Origin: Sphingobacterium spiritivorum
Lineage (GTDB): Bacteria; Bacteroidota; Bacteroidia; Sphingobacteriales; Sphingobacteriaceae
DNA length: 64,000 nt
Reading direction: 5' to 3'
Assembly: GCF_016725325.1 (NCBI RefSeq)
Contig: NZ_CP068083.1
Coordinates: 620,001 to 684,000, forward strand
Both the position numbers and the translations under genes were made by a program. Positions 1-10,273 of the stretch are shown here, piece by piece (the first letter of the stretch is position 1; each line of letters begins with the position of its first letter). The notes beneath the pieces are model-generated. The model had not been told where the DNA came from, ran no database searches, and saw only the letters and a list, made by a program, of their open reading frames with translations.

Positions 1-27
1 GCCCTGACTTTCGTCAGAGCTTTTCAG
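1..27 (-). terminator. hairpin downstream of tRNA-Pro
   Basis: Read on the minus strand, an 8-bp stem (GCTCTGAC / GTCAGGGC, one G-U pair) with a GAAA loop follows the tRNA 3' end. The expected T-run would lie just outside the window, so the terminator assignment is an inference. Confidence 0.5.
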
Positions 28-101
28 TCGGGGTGGCAGGATTCGAACCTACGACCTCCACATCCCAAATGTGGCGCGATACCGGGCTACGCTACACCCC
101 G
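28..101 (-). tRNA. tRNA-Pro (anticodon TGG)
   Basis: The minus strand folds as a full cloverleaf of 74 nt. The acceptor stem is CGGGGTG / CACCCCG with discriminator A. The anticodon stem is CCACA / TGTGG around the loop TTTGGGA, giving anticodon TGG (proline, CCN codons). The T-loop GTTCGAATC is canonical. CCA is not encoded, so it must be added after transcription. Confidence 0.96.
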
Positions 102-257
102 AAAAGGTATCACCTTTATTTTCTGTGGCACAAATATACGGCGAAAAACCATTTTGTCAAATATTTTTTGACTTCTCGGCCAAATATATCTGTAACCCAC
201 TCATAACGAACTTTATTAAATATTATTTACATCTTATATAATACCCGCAAAATTGTG

Positions 258-265
258 TACTTTTG
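258..265 (+). promoter_or_regulatory. rplS promoter, -7 box
   Basis: TACTTTTG matches the Bacteroidota -7 consensus TAnnTTTG. No clear TTG -33 box is seen. Transcription would start near 272, leaving a leader of about 110 nt before rplS. Confidence 0.55.
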
Positions 266-324
266 TATCCGAAATACAAGAACTCAACTTTTTGAAAAAA
301 GTATTTTTGAAATTGAAAAAAAAG

Positions 325-362
325 CTGTAATATTGCATTCCGATTTTTACAGGACAAAATCG
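325..362 (+). promoter_or_regulatory. alternative hairpins in the rplS leader
   Basis: Two mutually exclusive stems are visible. CTGTAA (325-330) can pair with TTACAG (347-352). CGATTTT (341-347) pairs perfectly with AAAATCG (356-362) over an 8-nt loop. The second lies 19 nt before the start codon. This could be an autoregulatory ribosomal-protein leader, which is inference only. Confidence 0.3.
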
Positions 363-381
363 TTATTAATTACTCGAAATC

Positions 382-729
382 ATGGATTTAGTAAAATTTG
401 TAGAAGAACAAGCGGTTACGAAAAACGAAATTCCCGCTTTCAAAGCAGGAGATACCATCAGCGTTCATTATAAAATTCGCGAAGGAAACAAAGAGCGTGT
501 GCAAGTGTACCAAGGTGTGGTGATCCAATTAAACAGCGAAGGTACTAATGCAACTTTCACCGTACGTAAAATCTCTAACGGTATTGGTGTTGAGCGTATT
601 TTCCCTGTAAATTCCCCTAACATTGACCAAATTGTAGTAAATAGCTACGGTAAAGTTCGTCGTGCGAAATTATTTTATTTACGCGATCGTACTGGTAAAG
701 CTGCTCGTATCAAAACAAGACGAGTATAA
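382..729 (+). CDS. rplS: 50S ribosomal protein bL19
   Basis: Ribosomal protein bL19, located at the 30S-50S interface of the 70S ribosome. The 115-residue product has the usual family length and the recognisable core with [10 protein letters not shown] near residue 24, [11 protein letters not shown], the GVERIFP segment and the basic C-terminus ending RIKTRRV. The start ATG gives the usual N-terminus ([10 protein letters not shown]). It is monocistronic here: an unusually long leader lies upstream and a strong bidirectional hairpin lies directly downstream. Confidence 0.98.
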   Translation: MDLVKFVEEQAVTKNEIPAFKAGDTISVHYKIREGNKERVQVYQGVVIQLNSEGTNATFTVRKISNGIGVERIFPVNSPNIDQIVVNSYGKVRRAKLFYLRDRTGKAARIKTRRV

Positions 730-745
730 TTATTTACTCAACGAA

Positions 746-788
746 CATAAAAAAGGCTTTGAAGATACTTCAAAGCCTTTTTTATGTT
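746..788. terminator. bidirectional terminator between rplS and the aldo/keto reductase gene
   Basis: AAAAAAGGCTTTGAAG / CTTCAAAGCCTTTTTT forms a strong stem flanked by A- and T-runs, so it can end transcription from both converging genes. Confidence 0.9.
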
Positions 789-806
789 TACTTTACTGTA
801 CCCGGA

Positions 807-1796
807 TTAATATTCGGATACAAATGGCTTGGTCTGCATAATATCGTCGATCTGCGTTAACACCTCCGGTGTCAGTAACGGCAATACCTCCAGTGCTTTC
901 AGATTTTCCAGCAACTGACTCTCCTTGGTCGCACCTAAGATAGCCGTAGTGACATTTGGATTGCGGACACACCAGGCAATCGCCAATGTAGGCAACGACA
1001 CACCCAACTGCACCGCCAGTTTACCCAACTCCTCTACCCTGTTCAGTTTATCCTGTGCCAGTGCTCTGTCTTTAAGCCAGCCATAGCCTTCCAGTGCCAG
1101 ACGCGAATCTTCCGGTATACCGTTATTATACTTTCCGGTTAGCAAACCCGAAGCCAGCGGACTCCAGATCGTAGTTCCCATACCCAGATTCTTAAAGATA
1201 GTCAGGTAATCCGCCTCCATCTTCTGGCGGTTAAACAAGTTATACTCCGGTTGTTCGACGGCAGGAGCTTCCAGTCCCAGTCTACCTGCTGCAGCATGTG
1301 CTTCTACAATCTCCGCAGCAGACCACTCACTCGTACCCCAATACAGAATCTTACCCTGCTGAATCAGCGTATTCATAGTACGCACCACCTCTTCAATCGG
1401 CACATTCTTATCCGGACGATGGCAATAATACAAATCCAGATACTCCACCTGCAGGCGTGTCAGCGCCTCATGGCAGGCCTCCGTAAGATGCTTACGGCTC
1501 AATCCATGCTGATTAGGTTTTTTATCCGCACCCTTCCAGCCAAAAAAAGCCTTGCTGGATACGACATAAGATGAACGGTCCCAATCCTTCTGCTTCAGGA
1601 TACGTCCCATCATCTCCTCCGACAAGCCGTTGGAATAAACCTCTGCATTATCAAAAAAATTGATCCCCGCATCATAAGCCACAGACATAAGGCGATCATT
1701 CTGCTGATCATCCGTCTGACGGGCAAAAGTCACCCAGGATCCGAAGGAAAGCACACTCAGTTGGAGCCCCGTCTTTCCCATTCTTCTATATTCCAT
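807..1796 (-). CDS. aldo/keto reductase, potassium-channel beta-subunit-like
   Basis: Cytoplasmic NADPH-dependent carbonyl reductase of the aldo/keto reductase superfamily (329 aa, normal length). The catalytic tetrad is visible: D49 and Y54 in the FFDNAEVYSNG segment, K82 in SSKAFFGW and H126 in DLYYCHRP. The N-terminus MEYRRMGKTGLQLS and the WGTSEWSAAEI and NVTTAILGATKESQL segments place it with the KCNAB / YghZ-like group rather than with aldose reductases. The substrate cannot be read from sequence. It stands alone, converging on rplS across a shared terminator. Confidence 0.9.
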   Translation of the reverse strand: MEYRRMGKTGLQLSVLSFGSWVTFARQTDDQQNDRLMSVAYDAGINFFDNAEVYSNGLSEEMMGRILKQKDWDRSSYVVSSKAFFGWKGADKKPNQHGLSRKHLTEACHEALTRLQVEYLDLYYCHRPDKNVPIEEVVRTMNTLIQQGKILYWGTSEWSAAEIVEAHAAAGRLGLEAPAVEQPEYNLFNRQKMEADYLTIFKNLGMGTTIWSPLASGLLTGKYNNGIPEDSRLALEGYGWLKDRALAQDKLNRVEELGKLAVQLGVSLPTLAIAWCVRNPNVTTAILGATKESQLLENLKALEVLPLLTPEVLTQIDDIMQTKPFVSEY

Positions 1797-1958
1797 AAAA
1801 ACTATCTAATTTATATACGTACTAAAGTTATACTTTCAGACTGATATTTGGGAAAAAGAGTTCTAAAATTTAGTTGCAACATTTCTTTTACAGAATGGCC
1901 AGAATTTCGTTGCTAAAACAATTTACTTTAACTTCAACATTTATTATTAGCCCTATAC

Positions 1959-3059
1959 ATGAAAAACATTCTGCTATCGACTATTTGTACACTGTTATTG
2001 GTTTCCCCCTGTTCCGGTCAACAAAATACAGCCCAGTTCGAGGCCTTGCAAAGCATACCTCAGACCTATGCTGTAGTAAAAACGGAAAAGCCGGTAGAAA
2101 TTGACGGAAAAGCCAGCGAACAAGACTGGCAGAATACAGCCTGGACAAATCTTTTTGTCGATATACAGGGAAAACAGCTTCCGGATCCGACCTATAAGAC
2201 ACAGGTCAAGATGCTCTGGGATGACGAATACCTGTATGTATATGCACAGATGGAAGAGCCGCACATATGGGGTAATCTCGAGAAGCATGACGAGATTATA
2301 TACCACAACAATGACTTTGAGATCTTTATCAAACCTAATATCCACCAAAGTGAATATTATGAAATAGAGGTCAATGTACTCAATACCATCTTTGACCTGT
2401 TGCTATCGAAGCCCTACCGTTTTGGCGGAAATGCACTCGTACACTGGGATGTTAAAGGATTGCGTTCGGCTGTCCACAACGAAGGAACAGTCAATAATCC
2501 GGATAATACAGACAAGTACTGGGCCGTAGAAATGGCTATTCCGTTTGAATCCTTACGGGCTTACGGGCCGGGCAATGCCCCTAAGCCAAAAGATTACTGG
2601 CAGATCAATTTTTCACGTGTGCAGTGGCAACATGAAATCCAGAACGGAAAATACAGCAGAAAATTAAAAAACAATAAACGCATAGAAGAAGACAACTGGG
2701 TATGGTCTCCGATAGGAGTCATCAATATGCACTATCCGGAACGCTGGGGCTATATCCAGTTTGTAACCGAGCAACAGGATACCGTACCGGAACTGCCTCC
2801 TTATTATGCGATATCCAAACTGAGCTGGAATATCCATTATTTACAAAAACTGTATTTTGACAAGAATAAGGTCTATACGTCCAAACTAAGTCATCTGCCC
2901 TCCTATACGACACATATTCAGCCGTATCTGAAAACCTATGACGTTGAACTGTTGACGAATTCGCAAAAAAACTATTATAGCCTGCTCCTGCGCAGCAAGT
3001 CCAATCCCAGACAGACTGCTACAGTAGACAGCAAGGGAAATTTTGATACTAATCCATAA
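1959..3059 (+). CDS. secreted CBM9-like carbohydrate-binding protein
   Basis: 366-residue exported protein with an N-terminal signal peptide (about residues 1-20, ending near CSGQ). Residues around 45-250 show the CBM9-like pattern common in Bacteroidota: a EIDGKASEQDWQNTAWT opening, KMLWDDEYLYVYAQMEEPH, a DFEIFIKP strand and WAVEMAIPFESL. Such domains bind sugars or occur with glycoside hydrolases. It probably forms a two-gene unit with the GHL10-like gene that starts 5 bp after its stop codon. The C-terminal 100 residues match nothing I recognise. Confidence 0.8.
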   Translation: MKNILLSTICTLLLVSPCSGQQNTAQFEALQSIPQTYAVVKTEKPVEIDGKASEQDWQNTAWTNLFVDIQGKQLPDPTYKTQVKMLWDDEYLYVYAQMEEPHIWGNLEKHDEIIYHNNDFEIFIKPNIHQSEYYEIEVNVLNTIFDLLLSKPYRFGGNALVHWDVKGLRSAVHNEGTVNNPDNTDKYWAVEMAIPFESLRAYGPGNAPKPKDYWQINFSRVQWQHEIQNGKYSRKLKNNKRIEEDNWVWSPIGVINMHYPERWGYIQFVTEQQDTVPELPPYYAISKLSWNIHYLQKLYFDKNKVYTSKLSHLPSYTTHIQPYLKTYDVELLTNSQKNYYSLLLRSKSNPRQTATVDSKGNFDTNP

Positions 3060-3064
3060 ACCTC

Positions 3065-4150
3065 ATGAGTAACAGAAGAAATTTTTTAAAACTGGCTGCC
3101 GGAAGTGTTGCAGCGCTAAGTCTCAAACCTGCGGATGTGATAGCCGGAATATCGTCACAGCATTCTTTCAATTTTGATTATTGGTTCTGGGTAAGACCCA
3201 ATGAAAAAGATACCTCTGCCACATTAAAAGAAAGATATAAGTCATGGAAAGATGCAGGAGTAGTCGGACTGCTTTTCGAGAATTATTCAGAAAAACATTT
3301 TGCCATAGCGAAAGAGCAGGGACTGCAGACCCATCGCTGGATGTGGACCATGAACAGAGGAGAGAAAGAATTACTGCAGGCTCATCCCGAATGGTACGCA
3401 GTTTCCAGATCGGGGAAATCATGCGCTACAGACCCTGCTTATGTCAATTACTACCGCTTCCTCTGCCCCTCCCATCCGGATGTTCCCAAATACCTGGAGG
3501 ACAAGGCCAGGGAGCAACTGGAGAAAAAAGATGTAGACGGTCTGCACCTGGACTATATCCGCTATCCGGATGTGGTACTGCCGGTCAACCTTTGGCAGAA
3601 CTATAAACTGGATCAAAGCAGCGAACTGCCGGACTATGACTTCTGTTACAGCAAATTCAGCAAAGATGCTTTCAAAAAAGAAACAGGAATCGACATCGAT
3701 AAACTGGAATATCCGGCACAAAGCCTTTCCTGGCGCAGCTTTCGTTACCGCCAGATCAATAATGTCGTAAACCGTATCGCTGAAGTCGCTAAAGAATACC
3801 ATAAACCCCTGACTGCAGCCGTATTCCCTACCCCGGACTTGGCCAAACGCATCGTGCGTCAGGACTGGACCAACTGGAATCTGTCTGCTGTCTTTCCGAT
3901 GATCTATCACGGATTTTACAGGGAGCCGGTATCTTGGATCGGCGAAGCTGTATCAGAAGGTGTCCATACACTGCATAAAAAGTTTCCGCTGTATGCAGGT
4001 CTCTATTTACCGGATTTCAAAGATGTACACGAACTGGAAACCGCTATTCAGCTGGCGAAAGAAAACGGTGCCGCAGGAGTGTCCTTATTCGGTGAATCCG
4101 AAATTAATGCCGACGTACTCAAAGCCATTAAAAAAATAAAATTCGGGTAA
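3065..4150 (+). CDS. putative family 10-like glycosyl hydrolase (GHL10 type), exported
   Basis: 361 aa with a Tat-like N-terminus (RRNFLKLAAGSVAALSL, twin Arg at residues 4-5), so it is probably exported. The body reads as a TIM-barrel of the GHL10 / YngK-related type: RYKSWKDAGVVGLLFENYS, then HRWMWTMNRGE, the strand DGLHLDYIRYPDV, then AVFPTPDLAKR, VFPMIYHGFYREP and GVSLFGESE. The DYIRYPD segment is typical of these putative glycosidases. Substrate unknown. It starts 5 bp after the CBM9-like gene, which suggests joint action on a polysaccharide outside the cytoplasm. Confidence 0.75.
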   Translation: MSNRRNFLKLAAGSVAALSLKPADVIAGISSQHSFNFDYWFWVRPNEKDTSATLKERYKSWKDAGVVGLLFENYSEKHFAIAKEQGLQTHRWMWTMNRGEKELLQAHPEWYAVSRSGKSCATDPAYVNYYRFLCPSHPDVPKYLEDKAREQLEKKDVDGLHLDYIRYPDVVLPVNLWQNYKLDQSSELPDYDFCYSKFSKDAFKKETGIDIDKLEYPAQSLSWRSFRYRQINNVVNRIAEVAKEYHKPLTAAVFPTPDLAKRIVRQDWTNWNLSAVFPMIYHGFYREPVSWIGEAVSEGVHTLHKKFPLYAGLYLPDFKDVHELETAIQLAKENGAAGVSLFGESEINADVLKAIKKIKFG

Positions 4151-4162
4151 TATATACCCATT

Positions 4163-4236
4163 AAAAACCTGTAGGCTAATCTCATCGGCAGAAGGAGATA
4201 TATCCTACAGGTTTAATAGCCATTTTTTATTTTCCG
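4163..4236 (+). terminator. terminator after the GHL10-like gene
   Basis: An elongated hairpin: AAACCTGTAGG pairs with CCTACAGGTTT, with a nested ATCTC / GAGAT stem inside. A T-rich tract (CATTTTTTATTTT) follows about ten bases later. Confidence 0.6.
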
Positions 4237-4298
4237 GAGATTGCAGAAACATTTTACTTTTTCAGACAGGAAAAAACACGACATCCAGAAAAAATTTC

Positions 4299-4306
4299 TA
4301 TCTTTG
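4299..4306 (+). promoter_or_regulatory. pyrG promoter, -7 box
   Basis: TATCTTTG is an exact TAnnTTTG match. The predicted transcript start is near 4311-4314, inside or just after the short C-run CCCG, leaving a 65-nt leader. Confidence 0.65.
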
Positions 4307-4325
4307 TATCCCGTACATAAAGCTG

Positions 4326-5997
<1,672 letters not shown>

Positions 5998-6037
5998 GCA
6001 GTTGCGGATAATATTGAATAGAAATTAATAATTAAAG

Positions 6038-7861
6038 ATGGATAGAAATACCCTAATTGGTTTAATCCTAATCTTCGCCATCTTAGGTGGATCATTTTAT
6101 TTAATGAAACCCTCAGAATCGGAGATTAAACAAGAACAAAGACTGCAAGACTCTCTGAAAAGAGTCAAAGAAGGCTTACCTCCGGTAGCTGACACAACAA
6201 AAACACCAGCGAAAACTGCTGTTAATACCAATCAGGTAGATTCAGCCGAACTGAAAAAACCTTTCGGAGCTGCAAAATACGGTGAAGAAAAAATTATCAC
6301 CCTGCAAAACGAAAAGATCATTGCAAAGATCACTTCTAAAGGTGGTCGTGTAAAATCTGTTGAGCTGAAAAACGAAAAGAATTTCGACGGATCTCCGTTA
6401 ATCCTGTTTGACGGGAATAACAACAGATTTGGTCTGATGTTCAACGCTGCCGGTCAGAATATCTCCACCAACAATCTTAATTTCCAGACGACAGATGCTG
6501 ATGTATCGGTAAGCAAAGGAGATTCAAAGACAGTGAAATTCAGACTGAGCTATAATGATGCGCAATATATCGAGTACACCTATACCTTGAAAGGCGATGA
6601 TTACAATCTGGGACTGGATGTCAATGCAGTAGGTTTACAGAACCTGATCCCTCAGGATCAAAAAACAATCCTTCTGGATTGGGGAGCTGTATTGTACCAG
6701 AAAGAGAAAAATGTAAAAGGAGAGCGTGATAAGTCCTCTATCTATTACAAAACTGCAGAAAACAATGTAGATCACTTAAAAGAATCAGGTGATGATGATG
6801 ATCAGCTGGACAAAAGATTAACATGGATCGCATTCAAGCAACATTATTTTTCAAGTATTCTGACCAGCAAGACAGGTTTTGCTTCTGCTGATCTGGATGT
6901 GAAGACCGCTGCTGAAGCAGATATCGTAAAATTATACAGTGCTAAAGCAAAACTTGATTTTTCAAACCAGAAAGACAACCAGTATTCTTTTAATTTCTTC
7001 TTTGGTCCGAACAAATACAATATCCTGAAAGCACAGAACGACGGTTCAAACAGTATCATCAATATGGGCTGGGGTCCGATGCGCTGGATCAACCAGTGGA
7101 TCACGGTTCCGGTATTCAACTTCCTGGACGGATTCCACATGAGCTATGGTATTGTGATCCTGATTCTGACGATCCTGTTAAAAGGTGTCTTATTCCCGCT
7201 GACCTACAAGTCGTACCAGTCTATGGCCAAAATGCGCGTGTTGAAGCCTCAACTGGATGAAATAAAAGCTAAAGTAGGTGAAGATAATGCCGTATTGTTA
7301 CAACAGGAGCAGATGAAATTATATAAACAGGCCGGTGTAAATCCACTGGGAGGATGTCTCCCGCTGGTACTGCAGATGCCGTTTACCATCGCCTTTTTCT
7401 ACTTCTTCCCGAACCTGTTCGAATTAAGAGGAGAGAGCTTCCTGTGGGTAAAAGATTTGTCAACCTACGATTCGCCAATCACATTCCCGGCAATCTTCGG
7501 TATCGATCACATCTCTTTAATGTGTGTGCTTATGACATTGACAACTCTACTGACTACCTGGTATAATAATGCAACATCCGGAGCAACCGGACAAATGAAA
7601 TATATCGGATACTTTATGCCGTTGATTTTCTTCTTTGTCCTGAACAGTTTCCCGGCAGGTCTTAACTACTACTACTTCTTAGGTGCGGTATTTACATTCC
7701 TGACGCAATTATTGATTCGTTCATTCGTAGATGATGACAAAATTCTGGCGAAGATCGAACAGAATAAAAAAAGACCGGAGTCTGAAAAGAAAAAATCATC
7801 TTTCCAATCTAAAATGGAAGAAATGATGAGACAACAACAGGCACAGAAAAATAAAAAATAG
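6038..7861 (+). CDS. yidC: membrane protein insertase YidC/Oxa1
   Basis: Inner-membrane insertase that works with or without SecYEG (607 aa). An N-terminal membrane anchor (about 5-24) is followed by the large periplasmic domain typical of Gram-negative YidC. The five-helix core starts near residue 365: helices at about 367-387, 444-460, 491-510, 524-540 and 544-562, separated by the cytoplasmic loop MAKMRVLKPQLDEIKAK. The NPLGGCLPLVLQMP segment is diagnostic. The lysine-rich tail is usual. A strong terminator follows. Confidence 0.98.
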   Translation: MDRNTLIGLILIFAILGGSFYLMKPSESEIKQEQRLQDSLKRVKEGLPPVADTTKTPAKTAVNTNQVDSAELKKPFGAAKYGEEKIITLQNEKIIAKITSKGGRVKSVELKNEKNFDGSPLILFDGNNNRFGLMFNAAGQNISTNNLNFQTTDADVSVSKGDSKTVKFRLSYNDAQYIEYTYTLKGDDYNLGLDVNAVGLQNLIPQDQKTILLDWGAVLYQKEKNVKGERDKSSIYYKTAENNVDHLKESGDDDDQLDKRLTWIAFKQHYFSSILTSKTGFASADLDVKTAAEADIVKLYSAKAKLDFSNQKDNQYSFNFFFGPNKYNILKAQNDGSNSIINMGWGPMRWINQWITVPVFNFLDGFHMSYGIVILILTILLKGVLFPLTYKSYQSMAKMRVLKPQLDEIKAKVGEDNAVLLQQEQMKLYKQAGVNPLGGCLPLVLQMPFTIAFFYFFPNLFELRGESFLWVKDLSTYDSPITFPAIFGIDHISLMCVLMTLTTLLTTWYNNATSGATGQMKYIGYFMPLIFFFVLNSFPAGLNYYYFLGAVFTFLTQLLIRSFVDDDKILAKIEQNKKRPESEKKKSSFQSKMEEMMRQQQAQKNKK

Positions 7862-7881
7862 AACCTCGGTTCTGATCATAT

Positions 7882-7922
7882 AAAAAGTGGCGGTTTCCAT
7901 ATGGAAACCGCCACTTTTTTAT
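7882..7922. terminator. bidirectional terminator between yidC and the M48 gene
   Basis: AAAAAGTGGCGGTTTCC pairs with GGAAACCGCCACTTTTT around an ATAT loop, with A- and T-runs on both sides. Confidence 0.93.
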
Positions 7923-7941
7923 TTATAACGGATAATTTCTG

Positions 7942-8724
7942 TTATTCAGGCTTTTTAAAGCCTTCCTTTTCCGCCTTTTTAGACATAGTCTCTACACGCT
8001 TAGGTGTATCCGGATGAGAAGACATCAGTTTTTGAGTTGCACTTTGCTTCTCCCCTCCTGACATTTCATTCAGTTTTTCGAAAGCTTTAGCCATATACCA
8101 TGGATTGGATTTCTGTTTTTTCAGGAACTCGTATCCATAATCATCGGCAAGTGATTCCTGTTTGCGGGAAAAACTTGAGTTTGCGATCTGCTCACTCAAA
8201 GCCCCAAGTTGTGAATCAGAAAGAGCTGCTGCAGTACCTCCCTGTGAAGATACACCGTCTTTCAATGCCGAAGTCAGCAAAGCTGTACGGAAAGCATCTT
8301 TAGAATCTTCATTCTTCACGTGACCGATCTCATGACCGATAACGCCTAATACTTCCTCATCAGTCATCGCCTGCATCAATCCGGCACATACTCTGACACT
8401 GCCATCAGCACAGGCAAATGCATTCACATCACGTACCAGATATACTTTAAAATTCAGGTCAAGTCCGTCATAGTTACTCAAACCCGAAGTCAATTTTTTC
8501 AAACGGATAGCCAGTTCATCATTATCCGGAGCGACCGGATTGTTCTCATCCATCCATTTGATATACTCTTTCGTATATTTTACTACATCTTCATTGCTCA
8601 GGGTCACTGCTTTGACCGCTTTAGTCGCAGAACCAACGGTCTTTGAATTCAGCTTAAACTGTCCATAACTTACTGATGACAACAAGGCCACAGCACAAGA
8701 GGTTAATAAAATCTTTTTGATCAT
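7942..8724 (-). CDS. M48 family zinc metalloprotease, exported
   Basis: 260 aa with an N-terminal signal peptide (about 1-21). The zinc site is complete: H131, E132 and H135 in VIGHEIGHVKNED and the downstream glutamate E190 in the ExxADxxG motif (QESLADDYG). This is the layout of periplasmic M48 (BepA / LoiP-like) proteases that degrade or help assemble outer-membrane proteins. The NAFACADGSVRVCAGLM segment before the HExxH is also typical. No TPR part follows, so it is a short LoiP-like form. It stands upstream of no obvious partner. Confidence 0.88.
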   Translation of the reverse strand: MIKKILLTSCAVALLSSVSYGQFKLNSKTVGSATKAVKAVTLSNEDVVKYTKEYIKWMDENNPVAPDNDELAIRLKKLTSGLSNYDGLDLNFKVYLVRDVNAFACADGSVRVCAGLMQAMTDEEVLGVIGHEIGHVKNEDSKDAFRTALLTSALKDGVSSQGGTAAALSDSQLGALSEQIANSSFSRKQESLADDYGYEFLKKQKSNPWYMAKAFEKLNEMSGGEKQSATQKLMSSHPDTPKRVETMSKKAEKEGFKKPE

Positions 8725-8804
8725 AACTAAATAATATAAAGTAACTATTCATTGAAATGCCGTACAGCATTTCAGATTATCACTTTTTCGTTACAATTAT
8801 CGTG

Positions 8805-10154
8805 CTAAACAAATGCACTGAACCCTGTAATACTTCTTCCGACGATCAGAGAATTGATCTCTTTGGTACCCTCATACGAATAAATAGCCTCAGCATCAGC
8901 CAGAAAACGAGCCACATTATATTCTAATAAAATACCATTTCCTCCCATGACTTCCCGGGCCTTGGATACGATATCGCGCGTCCGCAGCGAACAGAAGACT
9001 TTTGCCAGAGAAGCATGTTCATCTTTTAGCTGTCCGGCATCCTGTAATTCAGACAACCGGAATACAAGTGTCTGCATCGCGGTGAGATTGGACAACATTT
9101 CTACCAGATGGTTCTGAATAAGCTGAAATGCGGCAATAGGTTTACCAAACTGCTTACGCTGACGGGTATAGTCCAGCGCATTTTCATATGCACCACGCGC
9201 ACAACCTACAGCCATCCAGGCCACACCAGCACGTGTCATCTGCAACACCTTGGCCGTATCTTTAAAAGAGTTGGCATTCTGCAAACGGTCAGCTTCTGCT
9301 ACCACACAGTTTGTCATCGTAATCAAGCCATTCTGCACGATACGCAGAGCCATTTTACCCTTTATCTTCTCTACTTCAAATCCGGGTGTATCCTTCCGTA
9401 CAATAAATCCTTTGACTTCTCCGTCATCCAGATCACGGGCCCACACAATCGTAATATCCGAAAAGGTAGAATTACCGATCCACTTTTTCTGCCCGTTGAG
9501 TACCCAGCCCTGTTCTGTCTTCTGGCAGGTTGTAGTCAGACCACCTGCAGCTCCCGACCCTACTTCCGGCTCCGTCAGGCCAAAAGCACCGATCACCTCC
9601 ATCTTCTGCATCTTCGGCAGCCATTCCTGTTTCTGTTCCTCTGAACCACAGATATAAATTGATCCCATTGCCAGACCACTCTGCACCCCGAAAAAAGTAG
9701 CGATAGAAGCATCTACCCGCGCGATCTCAGCTGCAACAACACCTTCCATAAGGGAAGTTCCTCCTGCACAGCCATATCCTTCATATGTATATCCGGCGAT
9801 ATTCAGAGCGGCAAACTTGGGAATGATCTCAAAAGGAAATTCATCTCTTAACCAGTAATTGTTGACGATTGGCTTGATCTCCGTCTCCATAAAAGAGCGC
9901 ACTTTCAGCTGAAGTGCACGATCCTCCGGACCTAATTTGGCATCAATATCATAAAAATCCCCATTGATCGGCGGAAGCTCCTTCTTCTTACCTCCTCCGG
10001 TCAGCATTTTGGTTACAGCCTGCAATTGCTTATCATCCATTTTAGAGATAGCCTCCATTACCTGTTTCAGATCTATCTTCTTTGATATTTTTTCAATTTG
10101 TTCCAGATCGATAGACTTCATCAGGCCCATCATATTTTTTATTTTATCAAACAT
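8805..10154 (-). CDS. acyl-CoA dehydrogenase with an N-terminal helical extension
   Basis: 449 aa flavoenzyme of the acyl-CoA dehydrogenase family, closest by eye to the glutaryl-CoA dehydrogenase / short-chain acyl-CoA oxidase ACX4 branch. The substrate-binding GAFGLTEPEVGSGAAG and WIGNSTFSD segments are clear. The catalytic glutamate is E428 in SYEGTKEIN. It oxidises an acyl-CoA to the enoyl-CoA using FAD; the exact acyl chain is unknown. The first 55-60 residues (MFDKIKNMMGLMKSIDLEQI and onward) are an amphipathic, Lys-rich, helix-like extension outside the normal domain. It lies alone on its strand, next to the large repeat-bearing gap. Confidence 0.88.
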   Translation of the reverse strand: MFDKIKNMMGLMKSIDLEQIEKISKKIDLKQVMEAISKMDDKQLQAVTKMLTGGGKKKELPPINGDFYDIDAKLGPEDRALQLKVRSFMETEIKPIVNNYWLRDEFPFEIIPKFAALNIAGYTYEGYGCAGGTSLMEGVVAAEIARVDASIATFFGVQSGLAMGSIYICGSEEQKQEWLPKMQKMEVIGAFGLTEPEVGSGAAGGLTTTCQKTEQGWVLNGQKKWIGNSTFSDITIVWARDLDDGEVKGFIVRKDTPGFEVEKIKGKMALRIVQNGLITMTNCVVAEADRLQNANSFKDTAKVLQMTRAGVAWMAVGCARGAYENALDYTRQRKQFGKPIAAFQLIQNHLVEMLSNLTAMQTLVFRLSELQDAGQLKDEHASLAKVFCSLRTRDIVSKAREVMGGNGILLEYNVARFLADAEAIYSYEGTKEINSLIVGRSITGFSAFV

Positions 10155-10273
10155 AACTGTATCGGTTTAAACCTCTTTAACAACAAAGAGCCTTTTAATT
10201 TAGTTTTTATTATTGAAAAATAATAGGACTACTTTTCACAGTCACCTGAGAAGTAGCTGCCACACAATATCAG
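10155..10273. other. non-coding sequence upstream of the acyl-CoA dehydrogenase
   Basis: No ORF, RNA gene or strong promoter match is seen here. The stretch presumably holds the promoter of the minus-strand dehydrogenase gene. The repeat array begins at its right end. Confidence 0.4.

Noticed and set aside
3419..3910. 163-codon antisense ORF within the GHL10-like gene
   Set aside because: It is a shadow of a clearly conserved plus-strand gene and has no protein-like features or start context.
9108..9644. 178-codon antisense ORF in the acyl-CoA dehydrogenase gene
   Set aside because: The opposite strand encodes a well-conserved enzyme; the ORF is rich in Cys/His/Ser as expected of a shadow.
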